Positions 13,872-21,807 of a DNA stretch of 36,524 bases are shown piece after piece (position 1 is the stretch's first letter; every line of letters starts with the position of its first letter). Source of the DNA: Parcubacteria group bacterium (GTDB lineage Bacteria; Patescibacteriota; Minisyncoccia; Phycocordibacterales; Phycocordibacteraceae); assembly GCA_028286505.1 (NCBI GenBank), contig JAQBRK010000002.1:1-36524 (forward strand), written 5' to 3'. Below the pieces are notes generated by a model that searched no databases, was not told the origin of the DNA, and saw only the letters and a program-made list of their open reading frames with translations. The translations under genes were made by a program, and so were the position numbers.

Positions 13872-15266
13872 TTACTTAGTACGAAGCAAGAGCGCGCCGA
13901 GGGCTGCAGCTCCTGCGCACAGCGCTCCAGCAAGGAAGGCCCAGTGGTACCCGCTCGCAAGCGCGTTAATCTGAGTCGAACCGCTCGCGAGCAGGCTCGC
14001 GGTGCGATATGCCGCAAGGCTAGCGAGCACTGCAAGACCGAGCGCACCACCCATCATGAACGACGTGTTGACGATGCCCGAGGCAACTCCGGATTCTTCT
14101 TCAGAGGCGTCTTGCATCGCGGCAAGGAGCATCGGATTGAACGCAATACCGCCGCCGATACCTATCAGGAGCATTCCGGGAAGTACGTCGAGCAGGAAGT
14201 GACCGTCCACTGGAGCGCGCGCAAAGAGAAGCAGCGCCAGACAAGCTAGCGCTAGTCCGATTACGAGCGGCCGCTTAATGCCAAAACGGTTTACGAGATA
14301 CGCGGAAAGCTTGAATGAGAATATCGCCATGATGATGTTACCCGGGAGAAAAGCGAGACCGACTTGTAGCGGCGTGTAGCCGAGCACGGACTGGAGATAC
14401 AGCGCGGAGAGGAAGAACGAGGCGAACATCGCCGCGGCCCACAGAACGCCAAGTACGTTCGCCACAGCGAGATTGTGCAGCTTAAAGAGATGCAGTGGAA
14501 TGAGCGGGTCTTTCACTCTCGATTCGACTATAAGAAAGACTACGAGAAGAACTACTGCGAGAGCGAGCAGGCCAAGAGTCGCGACTGACGTCCACCCGGC
14601 TTCGTTGCCATTCACTATCGCGTAGACCGCAAGCATGAGTGACGCGGTAACGAGCAGCGCACCAGCAACATCAAGACGAACTGCCTCCGGCCGAACGTGC
14701 GCTTTGGGAAGCAGGCGTAAAGAGAAAAGGAACACGAGAATACCGATAGGGAGATTCACGAGGAATATCCAGTGCCAATTGAAGGTACCAGTAAGTATGC
14801 CGCCGAGGAGCACCCCGACGCTGCCTCCTCCCGCCGCAACAAATCCGAAATAACCCATCGCCTTCGCGCGCTCTTCGGGCTCGGTGAAGAGATTCATCAT
14901 GAGTGAGAGCGAGACAGCGGAAACGATAGCGCCGCCGATGCCTTGTAACGCTCGAGCGGCGATGAGCATCCCCTGCGACCACGCGAACCCGCAGGCGAGC
15001 GAAGAAAGAGTGAATACCGTCAGACCGATGAGAAAGAGGCGGCGATGGCCGTACAGGTCGCCGAGACGACCGCCAAGCAGTAAGAAGCCGCCGAAGGTCA
15101 GAACATACGCATTTACTACCCATGCGAGCGCCGAAGGCGAGAAACCGAGGCTGGTGCGAATGGACGGAAGTGCCACGTTCACGATGGTCGTGTCGAGCAC
15201 TATCATGAGCGTTCCGGCGCACAAAATAAGAAGCGCCCACCAGCGGGCGGATGACGATGTATTCAT
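13872..15266 (-). CDS. DHA2-family major facilitator (EmrB/QacA-like) transporter
   Basis: 464-aa proton-driven exporter with 14 predicted helices. Motif D1 LDTTIVNVALPSI near the N-terminus, motif A GRLGDLYGHRR after helix 2 and the Gly-rich motif C are all present. The start at 15266 (MNTSSSARWW) is preferred over earlier in-frame codons: GATAGT lies 6 nt upstream, and the upstream stretch encodes a different small protein in another frame (15307-15480). The two genes lie 40 nt apart on the minus strand and may form an operon. Substrate: probably drugs or metabolites. Confidence 0.93.
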   Translation of the reverse strand: MNTSSSARWWALLILCAGTLMIVLDTTIVNVALPSIRTSLGFSPSALAWVVNAYVLTFGGFLLLGGRLGDLYGHRRLFLIGLTVFTLSSLACGFAWSQGMLIAARALQGIGGAIVSAVSLSLMMNLFTEPEERAKAMGYFGFVAAGGGSVGVLLGGILTGTFNWHWIFLVNLPIGILVFLFSLRLLPKAHVRPEAVRLDVAGALLVTASLMLAVYAIVNGNEAGWTSVATLGLLALAVVLLVVFLIVESRVKDPLIPLHLFKLHNLAVANVLGVLWAAAMFASFFLSALYLQSVLGYTPLQVGLAFLPGNIIMAIFSFKLSAYLVNRFGIKRPLVIGLALACLALLLFARAPVDGHFLLDVLPGMLLIGIGGGIAFNPMLLAAMQDASEEESGVASGIVNTSFMMGGALGLAVLASLAAYRTASLLASGSTQINALASGYHWAFLAGALCAGAAALGALLLRTK

Positions 15267-15306
15267 TGCACTACTATCGCAAAAGCTAGTAGGCGAGTAA
15301 AGCTTT

Positions 15307-15480
15307 TTACCAAGACGAATGTCCGACATGCCACTTATGGCAGTAAGGGCAGCGATACGCATGAACCCCGCCGCCCATACGGCCGGCTTCACGCGCTGCG
15401 CTCCCTTGCGTACGGTGCGTTACTTTTCGCCAGCAAGTGCGATACCTGCGCCGGAAGAAGCGATAAATCATTCCAATCAT
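15307..15480 (-). CDS. Short zinc-ribbon protein (57 aa)
   Basis: A very short gene, easily missed. The 57-aa product has a basic N-terminal half (IYRFFRRRYRTCWRK) and a C-terminal AYRCPYCHKWHVGHSSW with C44, C47, H51 and H54 as likely zinc ligands, the pattern of small CxxC-WHxGH proteins seen in phages and CPR genomes. On the minus strand TATACT (15487-15492) ends exactly 6 nt before the ATG, the same leaderless geometry as the housekeeping genes, which argues that it is real. It lies directly upstream of the DHA2 transporter. Confidence 0.75.
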   Translation of the reverse strand: MIGMIYRFFRRRYRTCWRKVTHRTQGSAAREAGRMGGGVHAYRCPYCHKWHVGHSSW

Positions 15481-15486
15481 TGCTCA

Positions 15487-15492
15487 AGTATA
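15487..15492 (-). promoter_or_regulatory. -10 box, leaderless type, of the 57-aa zinc protein gene
   Basis: TATACT on the minus strand, 6 nt before the ATG at 15480. Confidence 0.65.
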
Positions 15493-15516
15493 CGCACGAT
15501 TGAATAAGACATAGAA

Positions 15517-15546
15517 CAAGACCGTCGGCTGAAGCCGGCGGTCTTG
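15517..15546 (-). terminator. Hairpin after the 58-aa zinc protein gene
   Basis: 13-bp stem (one G-U) CAAGACCG-CGGC / GCCG-CGGTCTTG with a 4-nt loop, about 22 nt past the stop at 15568. The T-run is weak. It separates this gene from the one starting at 15480. Confidence 0.65.
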
Positions 15547-15567
15547 GGTTATCTTCAGCAGACACCG

Positions 15568-15744
15568 TTACGTCTCACCAGACGTGCACAGTGCATGACG
15601 AACCGAACTTACCGTTCGCTCCGGTTCTTCCGGATGAGTTCGTAGAGCATCGGCCTGACATGCATCGGAGCAGTAGAAGAGATTCCCGCCCACAAGAAGA
15701 ATATCTTGGCAGGAATTGCAGAAGCCCGTGACAAGGTTCTTCAC
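15568..15744 (-). CDS. Short Cys-rich zinc-finger-like protein (58 aa), SD-led
   Basis: A 58-aa gene too short for many gene finders. It starts at GTG 15744 with GGAG 7-8 nt upstream. Cysteines at 9, 12, 25 and 29 (FCNSC, FYCSDAC) make a compact treble-clef or MYND-like zinc site, followed by a charged helix (QADALRTHPEEPERTV) and an extra C53. A hairpin terminator follows. It resembles the other SD-led minus-strand unknowns in style. Could be a DNA- or protein-binding zinc adaptor; no function can be named. Confidence 0.68.
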   Translation of the reverse strand: MKNLVTGFCNSCQDILLVGGNLFYCSDACQADALRTHPEEPERTVSSVRHALCTSGET

Positions 15745-15830
15745 AACCTATCTCCATTTCTGACTCTAGTGAGCATGGCACGCCCACTCCTCTTTTCAAA
15801 CGTAAGCATGCGAACTGTCGGCGCTCGGTA

Positions 15831-15836
15831 TATACT
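15831..15836 (+). promoter_or_regulatory. -10 box, leaderless type
   Basis: TATACT ends 8 nt before the ATG at 15845. Confidence 0.65.
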
Positions 15837-15844
15837 GCACGCAT

Positions 15845-16180
15845 ATGGAAAAATTCATCGCAATATACCGTGCGCCAGCAGCAGCAATGGAGGAGTGGGC
15901 TAAGACGGACCCCGAAGTACGAAAAGCAGCAGAAGCAAAGATGCAGAGCGACTGGCAAGAATGGGCCACTAGTCACAAAGACGCAGTTCAGATGAGTGCT
16001 GGGCTCGGAAAGACCAAGGTAGTTAGTTCCGAAGGAGTGGCAGACGGTAAGAACGACTTGATGCTGTACTCGGTCGTTGAAGCAGAAAACCAGGATGCTG
16101 CGGCGGAGATGTTCGAAGGACATCCGCATTTCGGCATACCGGGAGCGACCATTGAAATAATGACGAGCAAGCCGATTTAA
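15845..16180 (+). CDS. YCII/DGPF-like protein (111 aa)
   Basis: Ferredoxin-like alpha+beta protein resembling the YCII/DGPF group: KFIAIYRAPAAAMEEWAKTDPE at the start, a middle GVADGKNDLMLYSVVEAENQDAAAEMFEGHPHFGIPGATIEIM ending. YCII proteins are small, often paired with sigma factors or acting as dehydratase/peroxidase-like enzymes. The function here is open. The LapA-like gene begins 2 nt after its stop, so the two are co-transcribed. Confidence 0.8.
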   Translation: MEKFIAIYRAPAAAMEEWAKTDPEVRKAAEAKMQSDWQEWATSHKDAVQMSAGLGKTKVVSSEGVADGKNDLMLYSVVEAENQDAAAEMFEGHPHFGIPGATIEIMTSKPI

Positions 16181-16182
16181 GC

Positions 16183-16488
16183 ATGACCATTATCCTTTTC
16201 GTTCTCGGATTCGTTCTCGGCGCAGGCGCACTGGTGTTCGCACTTCAGAACAACGAAATCGTTTCGCTTACGTTCCTCGGATGGCAGTTCGATAGCTCGC
16301 TCGCGCTCCTCGTTATCGTGAGTGTGGCCGTTGGTATTCTCATCAGCATGCTCGCATTCCTGCCGTCGGCACTTGCCGGTAGTTTCCGCATCATGGGACT
16401 CAAGAAAGAGAACAAAAAACTCGCAGAAACCCTTGAAGCGCATCAGCAGCCGCAAACCGTCGTCATAACGACCGACCCGCTTCCGTAA
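16183..16488 (+). CDS. LapA-domain (DUF1049) membrane protein
   Basis: 101 aa with two membrane helices: residues 1-22, then the diagnostic FALQNNEIVSLTFLGWQFDSSLALLVIVSVAVG and a cytoplasmic coiled-coil tail (GLKKENKKLAETLEAHQQ). This is the LapA/DUF1049 layout; E. coli LapA works with LapB in LPS control, but CPR bacteria usually lack LPS, so the role here is unknown. It ends 3 nt from the convergent DoxX-like gene. Confidence 0.85.
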   Translation: MTIILFVLGFVLGAGALVFALQNNEIVSLTFLGWQFDSSLALLVIVSVAVGILISMLAFLPSALAGSFRIMGLKKENKKLAETLEAHQQPQTVVITTDPLP

Positions 16489-16491
16489 CCG

Positions 16492-16872
16492 CTAAGCAGG
16501 GTTCGCAGAAAGACGCTTTTTCCAAAGCGTATAGGGGACGAACATGAATGCCAAGAACACGAGCGGCATGACGATGTTGATCGGGCTTCCCTGAATGAAG
16601 AACCAGGACGCTGCAGCTCCAATACAATCGATGGCATAGCCTGCAAACGCCCATTCTTTAATCGTGCGGTATTTGTTCTGGAAGATGGCAATTGCACCGA
16701 TGATTTTCGCTACACCGGTAATGGTAAGCACATAGAGAGGGTAGCCGAGCTGTGTTAGGGAATCTGCTCCCGCAGCTACGTGGAATACTCCGGCAAGTCC
16801 GTCGGCAATGAGCCACAAGCAGAGTAGAGAGATGGTTACCCAGTAGAGAATTGAACGTGTCTTTGTTTTCAT
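16492..16872 (-). CDS. DoxX-like four-helix membrane protein
   Basis: 126 aa with four membrane helices. It resembles DoxX_2-type proteins: LADGLAGVFHVAAGADSLTQLGYPLYVLTITGVAKIIGAIAI, then a short loop and two more helices. CATACT on the minus strand ends 6 nt before the ATG at 16872, consistent with a leaderless start. Convergent with the LapA gene with only 3 nt between stops, so transcripts must overlap. Function unknown. Confidence 0.82.
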   Translation of the reverse strand: MKTKTRSILYWVTISLLCLWLIADGLAGVFHVAAGADSLTQLGYPLYVLTITGVAKIIGAIAIFQNKYRTIKEWAFAGYAIDCIGAAASWFFIQGSPINIVMPLVFLAFMFVPYTLWKKRLSANPA

Positions 16873-16935
16873 GGGTGCAGTATGTCACGTTACGCGATTA
16901 TTCTCATGAGGCGCGGATTCACGTAGAATGTCTCT

Positions 16936-17562
16936 ATGATTCGCAAACCCGACGTTAAACGCGAGAAACTCATCCACGTAACCGTGGGGAGCGGCACCGA
17001 GCTTATTATGGAGGAATCGCTCATCGTCGGAGCTGATCTGGGAGAGCGGAAGCTAGAAACGTTGAACTTTACGGAATGCGTCGTTGAAAACAGCTCGTTC
17101 GACGGGGCGAAAATAGCCGAGGCCACCATTTCTGATTGCATACTCGAGAAGTGCAGCTTCACCGCTACGGAGCTATTCGAAACAAGTTTTAATCGCGTAC
17201 TTATAAAGGGAACGCGTTTTCAGGGAGCAACACTCGCCGAATCGGACCTGCGCGACGTGCAGTTCAATGCATCAAAACTCGACGGCGCGAACTTCAGGTT
17301 CAGCAAACTCAAGGACGTCGTATTTGATACGTGCGAAATGACGGAATGCGATTTCCTGCGTGCGGAGCTTGAAGATGTGGAATTCCGCAACTGCAATCTC
17401 ACCGGAGCCCAGTTCGTTTCAGGCAAGCTCGACGGTGTAGCGTTCCCGGGTTCGAATCTCGAAAATCTCCATATAGATAAAACGAGCATCGCTGACGTGA
17501 GCGTGTCTTCGGAACAGGCACTGTATCTTTCAGGCGTGTTCGGTTTACATATTAAGGACTAG
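16936..17562 (+). CDS. Pentapeptide-repeat protein
   Basis: 208-aa protein of A(D/N)LxX-type repeats forming a right-handed quadrilateral beta-helix, clear from residue ~30 to ~175 (for example SSFDGAKIAEATISDCILE, GATLAESDLRDVQFNASKLDGANF). Some members mimic DNA and protect gyrase, but most have no known function; nothing here distinguishes. The last ~20 residues are not repeat-like. TAGAAT (16924-16929) ends 6 nt before the ATG. The GNAT gene follows after 15 nt. Confidence 0.9.
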   Translation: MIRKPDVKREKLIHVTVGSGTELIMEESLIVGADLGERKLETLNFTECVVENSSFDGAKIAEATISDCILEKCSFTATELFETSFNRVLIKGTRFQGATLAESDLRDVQFNASKLDGANFRFSKLKDVVFDTCEMTECDFLRAELEDVEFRNCNLTGAQFVSGKLDGVAFPGSNLENLHIDKTSIADVSVSSEQALYLSGVFGLHIKD

Positions 17563-17577
17563 GCATACCATACATCC

Positions 17578-18063
17578 ATGACCGAAGGATTTATTTTGCG
17601 CGAAAACGCTCCGAGTAACATTACGCTCCGTAAAGCAACTCCAAGCGATCTGGCTTTCCTGTATCGCGTTTCTACTGAAGCAATGCGTCCGGTAACGGAA
17701 GCGGGAACTGCAACGCAAAATGACGCGGGTGAAGAATATGAAAAATATAAAGCGAAATTCGACCCGGAAAAAATCGATATCATTCAATACAATGGCAAAG
17801 ATGTCGGGCGGCTCCGCGTAGTGAGATCGGAAGCATCCATCTATGTGGGCGGTATACAGATACTTCCGGAGTACCAAGGAAAGGGTATCGGCACTTCACT
17901 TTTTACCGACCTGATACAAGAATCAATAACGTCGAACCTCCCCATTACGCTTGAAGTACATGATATTAATACGGGCGCACGGGCTTTCTACGAAAACCTC
18001 GGCTTCGAGTACGGCGAAAAGAAAAATGATCAGACCATCATGATATATAACCCGGTAGGTTAA
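17578..18063 (+). CDS. GNAT-family N-acetyltransferase
   Basis: 161-aa acetyl-CoA-dependent transferase. NITLRKATPSDLAFLYRV begins the fold, motif A is IQILPEYQGKGIGTSLF (residues ~93-108, Q-x-x-G-x-G acetyl-CoA loop), and motif B GARAFYENLGFEYGEKKND follows. It probably acetylates a small amine or a protein N-terminus. TACCAT (17566-17571) ends 6 nt before the ATG. Confidence 0.92.
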   Translation: MTEGFILRENAPSNITLRKATPSDLAFLYRVSTEAMRPVTEAGTATQNDAGEEYEKYKAKFDPEKIDIIQYNGKDVGRLRVVRSEASIYVGGIQILPEYQGKGIGTSLFTDLIQESITSNLPITLEVHDINTGARAFYENLGFEYGEKKNDQTIMIYNPVG

Positions 18064-18144
18064 TGAACCCTTCATCCGGGGTGTGGCATTGTCCCGTTCA
18101 TGCGCGCTCGGCCGCGCATTGTCTTATTACCTAGTACCACCACA

Positions 18145-18903
18145 ATGAAACAATTCAGCGCACTCGCTCTCTCGCTCACATTCGGCCTTTCGGGCGCAGG
18201 CACCGCGCTTGCGGCCAACACAGTTACCGGTGCCGTTCAATCCGGCACTACTATAACCACAGGAACGTCAAACGGTTCCTCAAGTGCGAATTCCGGTACG
18301 AACGTCTCGGGCGGCACGAACGGTTCTGACACCTCCGTATCCGGTAACGGTTCGTCGAACACCACTAGCGGCAGCGCAACCTCCGACACTTCGTCCTCCG
18401 CAGGTCTCAACATAAACCTCATGCAGGGCGATGTTCAGAATTCGACCACCGGCGTTACCGTTACCAGTGCTTTGGACGTAACGACGAACGACTCGCTTTC
18501 CGCCTACGCGAACTCCGTAGTAAAAGGTGATACGAACGTCGACGCCGTAGCGGTAAATGACCAAGGTATGGATATGACGTATCGTCGTCCTGCTCATTTC
18601 CTCGGATTCATCCCTGCTTCGATGAAGGTCAGGGTGCATCTCGATAACAATGGTGCCGTATCGGTGCACTACCCTTGGTACGCGTTCCTTATGAGCGGTA
18701 CGGAGGCGCGCGCCGATCTTGAGAGCAAGCTTCAGGCGCAAGTTACGTCGATGCAGTCTGCAGAAGCTACTGCTTCGGCTAAGGCTTCTGCCTCCGCTTC
18801 AAGCATGACGAACCGCATGCGCGCGATGATACTGGAGAAACTCCAGGCCGCGCTTCATGCAGGCGTCTCCGCTGATGCTTCGGCAAGCGCAAATAGTCAA
18901 TAA
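18145..18903 (+). CDS. Secreted protein with 'PWY' domain, paralogue of 23008-23673
   Basis: 252 aa. Signal peptide residues 1-23 (cleavage after ALA), a Ser/Thr/Gly/Asn-rich linker (about 24-90), then a folded domain with YRRPAHFLGFIPASMKVRV...VSVHYPWYAFLMSG, and a Ser/Ala-rich coiled tail. The domain matches the second half of 23008-23673 (Y-x3-A-x2-LG-x-IP-x-S and V-x3-PWY-x2-L). Similar domains occur in Parcubacteria by my recollection; no function is known. The ATG at 18145 is chosen for the signal peptide and a TAGTAC box 7 nt upstream. Followed by a strong terminator. Confidence 0.78.
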   Translation: MKQFSALALSLTFGLSGAGTALAANTVTGAVQSGTTITTGTSNGSSSANSGTNVSGGTNGSDTSVSGNGSSNTTSGSATSDTSSSAGLNINLMQGDVQNSTTGVTVTSALDVTTNDSLSAYANSVVKGDTNVDAVAVNDQGMDMTYRRPAHFLGFIPASMKVRVHLDNNGAVSVHYPWYAFLMSGTEARADLESKLQAQVTSMQSAEATASAKASASASSMTNRMRAMILEKLQAALHAGVSADASASANSQ

Positions 18904-18915
18904 TAGAATGTCTCT

Positions 18916-18947
18916 GATAAAACCGGCCGCCTGCGGCCGGTTTTATC
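18916..18947 (+). terminator. Strong terminator hairpin
   Basis: 15-bp perfect stem GATAAAACCGGCCGC / GCGGCCGGTTTTATC with a 2-nt core loop, after the 18145-18903 gene. The next ~90 nt hold no gene. Confidence 0.85.
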
Positions 18948-19039
18948 GTATAAAAAAGTGACCTCCGCTGGGGCGGAAATCATATTTGGATTCTCCTTGC
19001 GTTTCTTCATGTGCGAATGTGGCGTAGAATGCTAGGACA

Positions 19040-20179
19040 ATGAAAAAAGCTCCGGCAGATAAGAGCAAAAAAAATCCCAAAGGGAAATCCTATGCCGTCA
19101 TGGGTGCGCTCGTACTGGTCGTGGTCGGCGTATTCGTCGTGCTTCCGGAAGTGTTCGCCGGCCGCTATGACCGAGCGGAAGCGCAAGGCACTTCGACGGT
19201 AAAGAGTCTCCTCATGCCTAAAATGCCCGCAGCTCCCGTAACGCTCGATACGAAAGAATACGACCGCTTGATGCTCAAGCTCGCCAATTATCCGGTGAGT
19301 ACCGCATCCACGACCGCGAGTACCGCTACCGCGAGTACGACAGTCGTAAAAGTTAAGCCATGGCCGGCAAATACCACCGTGTATCCGAAGGTCGGTGCAA
19401 TATTGCCGTACAAGCGCGTTATCGCGTATTACGGCAACTTCTACTCGACCAAAATGGGCGTGCTCGGCGAGTATTCGCGAGAAGTCGTGAAGCAGAAACT
19501 GCTTGCCGAAATGAAAGCTTGGGACGCAGCTGACCCGACAACGCCAACCATCGCCGCAATCGATTACATTGCGGTTACCGCGCAGGGCACACCTCAGTCC
19601 GACGGCACCTATCGCCTGCGTATGCCGGGAACGGAAATCCAAAAGGCTATTGACCTCGCGGCTGAAGTGCACGGTATCGTCATCCTCGACGTCCAGGTGG
19701 GTCTTTCGGACCTTCCTCGCGAACTACCGCGCCTCGAGCCGTACCTCAAGCAGGCGAACGTGCATCTCGCCATCGACCCGGAATTCGCGATGCATAACGG
19801 CGTGAAGCCCGGCCGCGTCATCGGCACCATGAGTTCGAGTGATGTTAATTACGCTGCCACCTTCCTCCAGAAGCTCGTCATCGACAACAATCTCCCTCCG
19901 AAGATACTCGTCGTGCACCGCTTCACCGAAGATATGGTGACCGGCTACAGGAACATCAAGCCTCTTCCGGAAGTGCAGATAGTCGTCGACATGGACGGTT
20001 GGGGATTTGCCGCGAAGAAACTGAATACATACAAGCAGGTGATAACCACCGAGCCGATACAATTCGCGGGGTTCAAACTGTTCTATAAGAACGATCTGAA
20101 GCCGCCTTCTACGCGTATGCTCACGCCTGCGGAACTCCTGAAATTACAACCGGCGCCTATTTTTATCCAGTATCAGTAG
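19040..20179 (+). CDS. Membrane-anchored TIM-barrel-like protein of unknown function
   Basis: 379 aa. A basic N-terminus, one membrane helix (about 17-41), a Ser/Thr/Ala linker (to ~112), then a conserved extracytoplasmic domain: KRVIAYYGNFYSTKMGVLGEY, AIDYIAVTAQG, HGIVILDVQVG, VHLAIDPEFAMHNG, ILVVHRFTEDMV, IVVDMDGWG. The ordered beta-strands ending in acidic residues suggest a TIM barrel like a glycoside hydrolase, with D/E candidates in AIDPEF and VDMDGW. I infer a cell-surface glycan-active enzyme; not proven. TAGAAT lies 9 nt before the ATG. Confidence 0.75.
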   Translation: MKKAPADKSKKNPKGKSYAVMGALVLVVVGVFVVLPEVFAGRYDRAEAQGTSTVKSLLMPKMPAAPVTLDTKEYDRLMLKLANYPVSTASTTASTATASTTVVKVKPWPANTTVYPKVGAILPYKRVIAYYGNFYSTKMGVLGEYSREVVKQKLLAEMKAWDAADPTTPTIAAIDYIAVTAQGTPQSDGTYRLRMPGTEIQKAIDLAAEVHGIVILDVQVGLSDLPRELPRLEPYLKQANVHLAIDPEFAMHNGVKPGRVIGTMSSSDVNYAATFLQKLVIDNNLPPKILVVHRFTEDMVTGYRNIKPLPEVQIVVDMDGWGFAAKKLNTYKQVITTEPIQFAGFKLFYKNDLKPPSTRMLTPAELLKLQPAPIFIQYQ

Positions 20180-20185
20180 CAGCGA

Positions 20186-20306
20186 TTCCAGAAAAGCCTC
20201 GTCTGCGTTGTTGCCAGTTCGTGCTCACTCGTCACCGTACGTTAGTACGGCTCCTCATTCGCACTTCTGGCGCCTTGCATCCAAGACCTTTCTGCAACCT
20301 CTGGAA
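20186..20306. repeat. Long imperfect palindromic repeat, copy A
   Basis: About 120 nt able to form a long imperfect hairpin: TTCCAGA...TCTGGAA at the base and CCGTAC-gtta-GTACGG at the tip. Words CGTCTGCGTTGTTGC (20200-20214) and GCGCCTTGCATCCA (20270-20283) recur in copy B at 27.1 kb. It lies between convergent genes and may also end transcription both ways. Confidence 0.75.
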
Positions 20307-20311
20307 CGCGT

Positions 20312-21076
20312 TTACAGACCGAGAGATTCGAGGAAGATAGCGAGTTCCTTTCCGTCGAGGCGCCGGTAGGCGCCGGGCGCGAGCTTGCCGAGTTCGATGT
20401 TCATGATGCGAACGCGACGGAGATCCTGCACTTCGTTGTGCATCGCAACCACCATGCGACGGATCTGATGCTTCTTACCTTCGGTGATGGTAATGCGGAA
20501 GCGTTGGTCAGCGAGCACTTCCACTTTCGAGGCCTTCGTGAGGTAGCCTTCGATATCCACGCCCTTCTCCATATATTCCGCAAACGAAGCGCGTAGCGGC
20601 ATCTTCGTCGTTACCTCGTAGGTTTTCTCATGGTCGTAGGCCGGGTTCAAAAGGCGATCGGTGATACGGCCGTCGTTCGTGAGCAGAAGCAGTCCCGACG
20701 AGGCCTTATCAAGGCGACCGAGCGGAAAGAGCTTGAGGCGCTTCAAGTCGCTCGGAAGCATGTCGAGAACATCCTTCTCTCCTTTCTCTTCGGATTGCGT
20801 AATGAGGTCCTTCGGCTTATGGAAGGCGAGATACACATAGCTCTTGGGTGCACGGCCTTTTACCTCAACGGTATCAGTCTCGAGGACCTTGTCGCCGAGC
20901 TTGGCTTTCACGCCGTTCAAGAACACCTGACCTTTCTCTATGATGGTATCGGCTTCGCGACGGGTAGCGTGGCCCTTATGCGCTAGGAATTTGTTGATGC
21001 GCATGGGAAATACCGCCTCGATACTTTGAGGCGGCTTCGTATCTTTCATCTTCTTGCGGCGTGGAGGAGGGGGCAT
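20312..21076 (-). CDS. RsuA/RluB-family pseudouridine synthase
   Basis: 254 aa. Isomerises uridine to pseudouridine in rRNA. An S4 RNA-binding domain occupies about residues 25-72 (RINKFLAHKGHATRREADTII), followed by the catalytic domain with GRLDKASSGLLLLTNDG (catalytic Asp123) and the late KKHQIRRM and LRRVRI motifs. The basic N-terminal extension (PPPPRRKK) is short. TATAGT on the minus strand lies 8 nt before the ATG at 21076. It faces the divergent 21162 gene. Whether it modifies 16S (RsuA) or 23S (RluB/E) rRNA is not decidable here. Confidence 0.93.
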   Translation of the reverse strand: MPPPPRRKKMKDTKPPQSIEAVFPMRINKFLAHKGHATRREADTIIEKGQVFLNGVKAKLGDKVLETDTVEVKGRAPKSYVYLAFHKPKDLITQSEEKGEKDVLDMLPSDLKRLKLFPLGRLDKASSGLLLLTNDGRITDRLLNPAYDHEKTYEVTTKMPLRASFAEYMEKGVDIEGYLTKASKVEVLADQRFRITITEGKKHQIRRMVVAMHNEVQDLRRVRIMNIELGKLAPGAYRRLDGKELAIFLESLGL

Positions 21077-21105
21077 CGTTTCATACTATAGGGTTCGCGT
21101 CGGAT

Positions 21106-21133
21106 TTGATAGGGATTGGGAGCGTGGTATAAC
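21106..21133 (+). promoter_or_regulatory. Sigma70-type promoter of the 21162 gene
   Basis: -35 TTGATA (21106-21111), 16 bp, extended -10 TGGTATAAC (-10 at 21128-21133). The ATG is ~28 nt downstream, so this gene has a leader. Confidence 0.7.
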
Positions 21134-21161
21134 GGTGCCTGGCAGCGAGAAAGGACACGCG

Positions 21162-21680
21162 ATGAGCCGAGCATGGAATTTTCGCGGCTTCCTGGAAGGA
21201 TGCGATCGCGATTTCGGAACCTTCATTCTGCGAGATATTACGGAGACGACCGATGGCGAACTGGTGTGCAAGATCAAGACCACGTTCATGCGAAAGCTCT
21301 ATGACGAGGAGGAACTGGAATGCGGCTTCTTCGCCTCCTGGAATCCCGAATTCGGCGTACTGAAGTTCTTGTACCGCATCAATACTCAAATTCACGCCAA
21401 TTGGTACGGTCAAGTACTTGAGTTCCTAAATACGAACACGCCGGAGCTCCCTTTGGCGCTTGCCGCGACCATTGAAGTTCCGTTTGAGGATAATGAAGAT
21501 CTTCAAATCCAATTGGCTTGCAGGTGGTCATTAGCCTTCAATCCTGCAGTATTCGGACGTCCGCTTACGAAGGTCGCTCTGCAGACCCTCATCCAAAAAA
21601 ATTTGACGCGCTTATGCGCTGAATCCATCCAACTGTACATGGAACTGATGAAAGCCATTTCCTCGTATAGCGAGCATTAA
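21162..21680 (+). CDS. Unknown soluble protein (172 aa), SD-led
   Basis: Not recognised. 172 aa starting MSRAWNFRGFLEGC, with a beta-rich first half (FGTFILRDITETTDGELVCKIKTTFMRKLYDEEELECGFF) and a helical C-terminus. The start at 21162 has AAAGGA 6-7 nt upstream and a canonical promoter before that; longer upstream frames would cross that promoter. It is one of the SD-led group, in contrast to the leaderless neighbours. A terminator follows directly. Confidence 0.75.
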   Translation: MSRAWNFRGFLEGCDRDFGTFILRDITETTDGELVCKIKTTFMRKLYDEEELECGFFASWNPEFGVLKFLYRINTQIHANWYGQVLEFLNTNTPELPLALAATIEVPFEDNEDLQIQLACRWSLAFNPAVFGRPLTKVALQTLIQKNLTRLCAESIQLYMELMKAISSYSEH

Positions 21681-21684
21681 GCCG

Positions 21685-21710
21685 GGGCCGCCTTCTTAGG
21701 CGGCCCTTTG
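21685..21710 (+). terminator. Terminator of the 21162 gene
   Basis: 8-bp stem GGGCCGCC/GGCGGCCC followed by TTTG, 4 nt past the stop. The inverted repeat upstream of the next gene begins right after it. Confidence 0.8.
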
Positions 21711-21711
21711 C

Positions 21712-21799
21712 TATACCCCTTACCACTTTTAGATACAGTTATAGGTGCGGAGCGTACGACTGAGGAGAAGGTTCTCAGTAGAAAGTGGTAAGGGGTATA
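21712..21799. repeat. 18-bp inverted-repeat pair embedding a promoter, copy 1
   Basis: TATACCCCTTACCACTTT (21712-21729) is repeated inverted and perfect at 21782-21799, with 52 nt between. The right arm ends in the -10 box TATACT (21796-21801) of the DUF1653 gene. The interior contains a smaller hairpin (CTGAG...CTCAG, 21760-21778). The same arms occur upstream of the ATPase gene at 29.0 kb. Confidence 0.85.
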
Positions 21800-21801
21800 C
21801 T
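21796..21801 (+). promoter_or_regulatory. -10 box of the DUF1653 gene, leaderless type
   Basis: TATACT, 6 nt before the ATG at 21808, formed by the right arm of the inverted repeat. Confidence 0.7.
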
Positions 21802-21807
21802 CCACAT

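Noticed and set aside
15575..16129. Open frame of 184 codons (-) over the YCII-like gene
   Set aside because: Covers the YCII-like gene in antisense; the real minus-strand gene here is the shorter 15568-15744 frame, with SD and Cys motif.
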